NCBI GenBank assembly: GCA_003864495.1 | Contig: ML133458.1 | Coordinates: forward strand, 186,001 to 250,000 | DNA length: 64,000 nucleotides | Reading direction: 5' to 3' | Source: Nemopilema nomurai | Taxonomy: Eukaryota > Cnidaria > Scyphozoa > Rhizostomeae > Rhizostomatidae | In this document: positions 59,201 to 64,000 of the stretch, one piece after another | Numbering within the stretch: position 1 is the stretch's first letter | Layout of the letters: each line of letters begins with the position of its first letter | Made by a program: the position numbers and the translations under genes | Notes under the pieces: generated by a model | What the model was told of the DNA's origin: nothing | What the model saw: the letters and a program-made list of their open reading frames with translations, nothing else | Database searches by the model: none

Positions 59201-60937
59201 TCACATTCTGAGTCTCTTCTTCGCATCGAGGCTGCGGCCATGGCGTTCCTTGGCTGCTATCTCTTGCTGCAGCTCTGCTACGCGGGCCTCCAGCTCATCT
59301 ATCATCCTCGATTCACGATTTCTATCCTCGCTCCCCGATGCTTCCTTACTTGAAGACGAGGCGTGTTCTTGGGGCATTGGCCGGCCTTCAAACCTTGCTG
59401 GAGATTCCGTCTTGCTTTCGATTTCTGGCTTCATATGTAAATCGTTTCTTTCAATGTCGGTTGCCTGCATTGAAGTTGGATGAGCGAATTTTTCGTTTGA
59501 TGATACCGGTCTCAATCTAGCAGCCCCCTTAGTCTTAGATCCATGCCCTTTCCCCGTCTTTGCTGTGTTCACCAATCCCTTTTGAGTGGGCTTCTTGCTT
59601 AACAAATGAGCGTGTTTGCCGTCTTCAGGGCGCTCTAGACCAGATGTCTTGGCGTGCTTGCTAGAAATCTCGTCTTCAAGAGCAGCCGCGAGATTCTCGA
59701 GTTCGTCTGCTAGTCTTGTGCTTTCTAAGTCATCCTTTGCTTGGGAGGCGTCGCCCTTCTGAAACCATCCATATGGAGGGTCTTCCAGTCTTCTTTGTCC
59801 ATCACTATATTCGGCATCTAGAAGAAACAAGCATGTACGACGATGCACAAGATGCGAGTCACAAGCACGGCTTTAACGACAGCCAATTTTATTGTGAAAG
59901 TTCGTTGAACATGAGCTCAACTTGTAGTCTAATTTGTGTAAAATCAATGATTTCATTGGAAACTACCAGAGCTTTGTGCCTCGCAATCACAATTAAACAT
60001 TGCCCGGCTCGACAATTAACTACCTTAGAATATAATCTTCCACGTTGCTTCAAAGTCCCAAAAACTAGTAAGTGTGTAATGTAAACTTACACTCCATCTC
60101 GTCATGTGGAAGCGCGTGATTTCTGTTTGATCCACTTGTTCCCTTTCTTGCAACTTGCTGCAGTGCTTGGTAATCATTGAAATATGGGTGGAGAGACGCA
60201 AAGCTCCAACCGTCATAACCTTCTTCATTTTCAGGGCCCACCCTGCTTTTCTTAGAGCCAAATGCGATTGGTCTCACTTTTTGCCCTCTCATCCCTGCAC
60301 TGACATCTGTTTCGTCGGAATGATGAAAGAGATCCTTGATTGCTTTAAGCAGCTTTGAGGTATAAGGCCCGTCGCTCTGACCTACTGGAGTCCCATCACT
60401 TTGCTGCTCCATCTGTCCCTGGTAAGGGAGACGGGCGTACAAGTCACTACTCGGAACCTGCAATTGGTCGGATGAGAACCAACCTTCGCCATTCATGTTG
60501 TCACTACCTATTCTGCTAGTCGGTGTCAGCATCTTTAGTTTCCTCGTCCCGGATGGTGCTTTCTTTCTGTTCCTCCTTGAGTGTGGTCCACTTCTTGCAG
60601 GGGTCAGTAAATGCTGCTTTGCTGGGGTCTGGTCAGTTTGTGGGCCATTGTCTTCGACGAGCCCTGTCCGGATGTCATACTCGTCCTGTATCTCCTTCAC
60701 AGCAGCATCTAATAGGTTGTCGAGCTCATCAACGCTGGGCTTGGTCTGCCCTCTAGCCAGTGGGTCACGATAGGCATCGTACGTCGGTCGCCTGCGCAGT
60801 GCATCTCGTAGAATGATTCTCGCCTCATCCAACGCAGTTTTCATTTTCTGCTTCTCTGCCAGGTAACGCGCCGCAGACAAATGCAGCGACAAAAGGAGCA
60901 TTGCAATGCTCAAAAATGATATCTTGAGTTGAACCAT
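59201..60937 (-). CDS. cysteine-free secreted protein of unknown family, 487 aa, 2 coding exons
   Basis: I do not recognise the family. Coding exons are 60091-60937 and 59201-59817, joined in phase 1 through GTAAGT and TTCTTCTAG. The start MVQLKISFLSIAMLLLSLHL is a clear signal peptide, with cleavage likely after SAA. A CCCTAG acceptor at 60951-60952 puts a 5'UTR exon edge at 60950, which rules out the longer in-frame start at 61006. The mature chain has no cysteine, is rich in charged residues, Ser, Gly and Pro, and has many basic clusters (RRR, SRRNRKK, KKSR, KKR). Three similar amphipathic segments recur: PSVDELDNLLDAAVKEIQDE, LADELENLAAALEDEISSK and MIDELEARVAELQQEIAAK. The Tyr/Trp/Phe-containing stretches YDGWSFASLHPYFNDY and DPPYGWFQKG lie between. 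This composition resembles granins and neuropeptide precursors, but no repeated amidation-type peptide is present. A matrix or mucus protein is also possible. Confidence 0.72.
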
Positions 60938-63905
60938 TTTGAGGTGTTTCCTAGGGACAAAAATAATCTCATATTTCACCACTGACCACTGAACTAAACT
61001 TACCACTGAAGAAATACTATTCCATCAGATTATTCTTCATTGATTCTAAAGAAAGTTAGCGAAAACAGGTGTATTAGAACCCCTAAAAGTTTTTATAAGC
61101 TGTAACAATACATTGAAGCGTAAGAGACAGTAGGCTTTAGAAGAGGAAATATTTTTAGATGCATCAATGTTCAAGATAATGGAGATAATGCGACTCGAGC
61201 AGAAATTCAAAAACAATTTCCTTCCATGGGATGGTCCCCATCAGCACAATGGGAATCATGGTAGTGTCTGCAAAACCTTAGACTGAAATTATGTTTGATC
61301 GACAATGCTGAACTTCAGCTAGAGGCCTTTACTTCTTTGCTAGGAACTTGGTGGTATCTCTTTTGAACATTGTGTGCCAGCAGTAGGACGGCTGATTCGA
61401 GTCGGTCGACTAGGCGTCTCACATCGACGTTTGCTCTTTACCATCACCGATACCTTCCATTAACTCTCATGCCTCTGTCTTTAAAGACCCATTAGATCCT
61501 TATAAATATTGAAGCTCTAGGCCTAATGAGATGTTGTGATGCTCTGGCAGAGAGAAGCCTCTATATGCATCAGAATATTGATTTTAAATTGAAGCAGATG
61601 AATCTAAGTTAAAAGCAGTAGTCTTCTCTTCATCTAGGCAATATAGCTATTTCAAAAACCAATAAAATCCTGTCAAAAATACCCCGAACAATTATCTGAC
61701 GTTTTCTAGCTGTATTTTGGCAATAGAACACTCTGATAACGAACTTAGCAGATTTCACATTGCGATGTCATCAAAATGGCTGTAAAGAACCGTTGTCCAA
61801 CTTTTGAATTCATTTTTAAACAGATGATAATGTTTCGGCGATTTTGTGAAACATCTGCTGATATTTTGAAATCAAAACAGGTCTTTATTTGCTCTTCGAT
61901 AATCAAAATAATCCTCAACTGAACAAAAGGCCTCATTTTTCCATTAGCTTGTCAAACCTACCTTTACTGCAATTAACAATGAGTGATTCATTGATTGATT
62001 TTCCCATACGTGTGACGGAAGATCGAAAGAAATTTTATTGGTACCATAAAAATCACTTGAATTTAAATCTTGCTCTTGGTATGCCCATCCTAATAGCAAA
62101 AAAATGTTTATTAATTCAGGGGAGGCTAGCCCTGTTATGATTTTCGAGTAAAGCTTTCAATATACGAAACAATAATGACCAACTTTGTTCAGGGATATTG
62201 TGCACAAAGTAGGAAGAGATCAGTTGAGGAAAGTAGGTATTTTGCCAAGGGAGGATGGTACAAAGTTTATGAGAGTACACACAGCGAATAGCAGAAGTAC
62301 ATGCTGAGTGTATGACAATAGGAAAAGACGTTAATGCACTGTCTCGTGACGAATACGAGCTTTCTTCACCAAGAACAGGTGAAAATGATGTGAACGATCG
62401 AAACTTTGTTCTGTTTTGGTTACGGTCATCTTTCTTGAGGCAGATTCACCTGCCTTCTGTGCTGTGCAATCTCTAACAGTCTATTGTTGCTGGGATATCC
62501 TGTGCAGAAAACCCACAAAATTGTATCTGAGTGAGACTAATTAACCATACTTTATGGAATCCTATCTGGAAGCAAGTTGCCTACGCGAAGAAACTGCATT
62601 CCTTGTAGAACAACGCTCGCTTCTGGATCAGGAAAACTCGCCATTTTAGTATCTCGATTGAAATCTGGGTAAGGCAAGCTAGAAAATTTTTTGAAAATAT
62701 ACTTAAGCAGCTTTTCATTTGCGGTGAAGTGGTAGCATCACCTTTTGTCCTAAAAATTTCCGAATATGAAATCATATGACGAAGTTCTGTGTAAGTACTA
62801 GAAAACTTTTTGATCTCACGAAATGAAGATGGCTTTGAAAGGTCCATTTTGGTTTGTCTTACTAACGTAAGATCAGAAATCATAGATTTCTAGACAACTT
62901 GACAACTCTACTAGACAAGATTTTATTCCTGCCCTTGAATTGCTCGATATTTCAACAAAAAAACTGTATAAAGCTAACATTCGATGCAGCGTTCCATACA
63001 GTTGCGATTTGTTTCAATTTTGAAAAAATAGTTTGCTTATGATATCCTAAAAAAGTATATCCCTTTCGCCGTGTTTTTAAATTTTTTTCCGCCAACAAAT
63101 CTTCTTCTAGATAATTTTATTATATTCATATATTTCATTGAATTATCTTAATCAAATTTTTTTTTGCATTTGTGAGGGCTTTTTCAGAAACACTCATCAT
63201 GATTTGCAATCTAATACTTTAACATTGTTTCATTAACGTTATCTAGAACGTCTAAAAGTCAAATTGACTTTGCTTATTTCCTTCTGCAGCATCTTTTCTA
63301 TTTAAATTAGAAAGAAAAATTCAAATCCTTGATTTTTTCACCTCTGATCAAGTAGTAGGCAGTAATATTTAATGTTTTAAGTCAAATAATCGATTATTGT
63401 TTCTTTGCCTTATCTAGTACTTTTGTTGCAAAATCATGGAATGCAGCATAAAAATTTTAATGAACATCAAATGAATATGCTCAATAATAAAAAGTCGCTT
63501 TGCAATTGGCTTTTATTGTATTACTGAAAGCAGGGAAGACAACGTCGCATCCAGATTGAAAAACTACTTCTGTTATGCCGCAAATTGTGTTTTCTCCAAG
63601 AACTAACAACATACTTTGAGTTTGATTTAAGTATGACAATTTTATTTTCATCAGAATGACTAGAAATCAGACTTCTATTCAAAAATTCTGCAAAAAGATT
63701 AACTTATGGTCTTGCAGCAGCAGTAAAAGCTATTGAATGACTCTATGGTCGAAAACACAAATGGTGTGCCTACAAGTACTTTTAAAACTTCAGCTGCTCA
63801 AAGAATTATAAAAGCAAATCTTTCCAACGCAAGCCACAAAAATTACTTGCTTGCGGGACGAAAGTTCAAGCGAATTTTGATCTAACGCAATAAATTGATA
63901 CTTAC
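60938..63905. other. 5' flank of the secreted-protein gene and unassigned sequence
   Basis: 60938-60950 is probably the end of a 5'UTR exon of the secreted-protein gene; its upstream non-coding exon was not located. The remaining ~2.9 kb is AT-rich with no recognisable gene. The longest open frame (62581-62883, minus, 100 aa) has no domain. If the candidate exon at 63906-64000 is real, part of this stretch may be intron of that gene. Confidence 0.45.
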
Positions 63906-64000
63906 CGTCTGATTCTGTGAATGTGGTTGTCAGTTTGTTTGGAATTGGCAGATAGCTTCCTCTTCGATTGACGATTGTTGCTTTATGTCTAATGCTATTC
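63906..64000 (-). CDS. possible partial exon of a gene extending beyond the right edge
   Basis: The minus strand is open from the window edge to a consensus donor (ACG|GTAAGT at 63906/63905). One frame reads RHKATIVNRRGSYLPIPNKL then TTTFTESDG, ending in phase 1. The strong donor and non-repetitive, balanced composition argue for a real exon, but I recognise no family and found no downstream partner exon. Confidence 0.4.

Noticed and set aside
1..64000. Search for CRISPR arrays, prophage, insertion sequences, operons and ribosome binding sites
   Set aside because: The window is spliced animal DNA; the direct repeats found are tandem or intronic and none has spacer-repeat structure.

Overview
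This window is eukaryotic nuclear DNA from an invertebrate animal. It is AT-rich, and most genes are split into many short exons with GT-AG junctions. The gene content is metazoan: a dynactin p150Glued, a CDC25 phosphatase, a KChIP-type neuronal calcium sensor, two transgelin/calponin-family genes, a FAHD2-type hydrolase, a CatSper auxiliary subunit and a secreted protein of unknown family. The CatSper subunit implies flagellated sperm. A cnidarian or similar marine invertebrate is my best guess, but no feature fixes the phylum.

Layout. 83-4938 (-): KChIP-like EF-hand gene, with its 3' exons beyond the left edge. 7712-16582 (-): complete CDC25, 18 coding exons, 557 aa, with a compact cell-cycle-type promoter candidate just upstream. 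17804-38010 (-): complete dynactin subunit 1, 35 coding exons, 1293 aa; one intron holds a 104-bp minisatellite and another a partial copy of exon 16. 40480-41058 (+) and 44380-44967 (-): two convergent, single-exon transgelin-like genes. 46319-50506 (-): complete FAHD2-type gene, 7 exons, 319 aa. 51686-57653 (+): CATSPERB-like gene in 6 exons, whose 5' part carries two apparent one-base deletions. 59201-60937 (-): two-exon gene for a 487-aa secreted protein with no cysteine. 63906-64000 (-): possible exon of a further gene running off the right edge.

I built the gene models by translating both strands, choosing GT-AG (once GC-AG) junctions, and requiring intron phases to close. For CDC25, dynactin, FAHD2 and the secreted protein the exon lengths sum to an exact open frame. 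The neighbours have unrelated cellular roles (mitosis, dynein transport, actin binding, metabolism, sperm calcium entry), so this is ordinary animal gene order and not a functional cluster. The least explained items are the secreted protein, the inverted repeat pair inside CDC25, the exon relic in dynactin and the frame breaks in CATSPERB.
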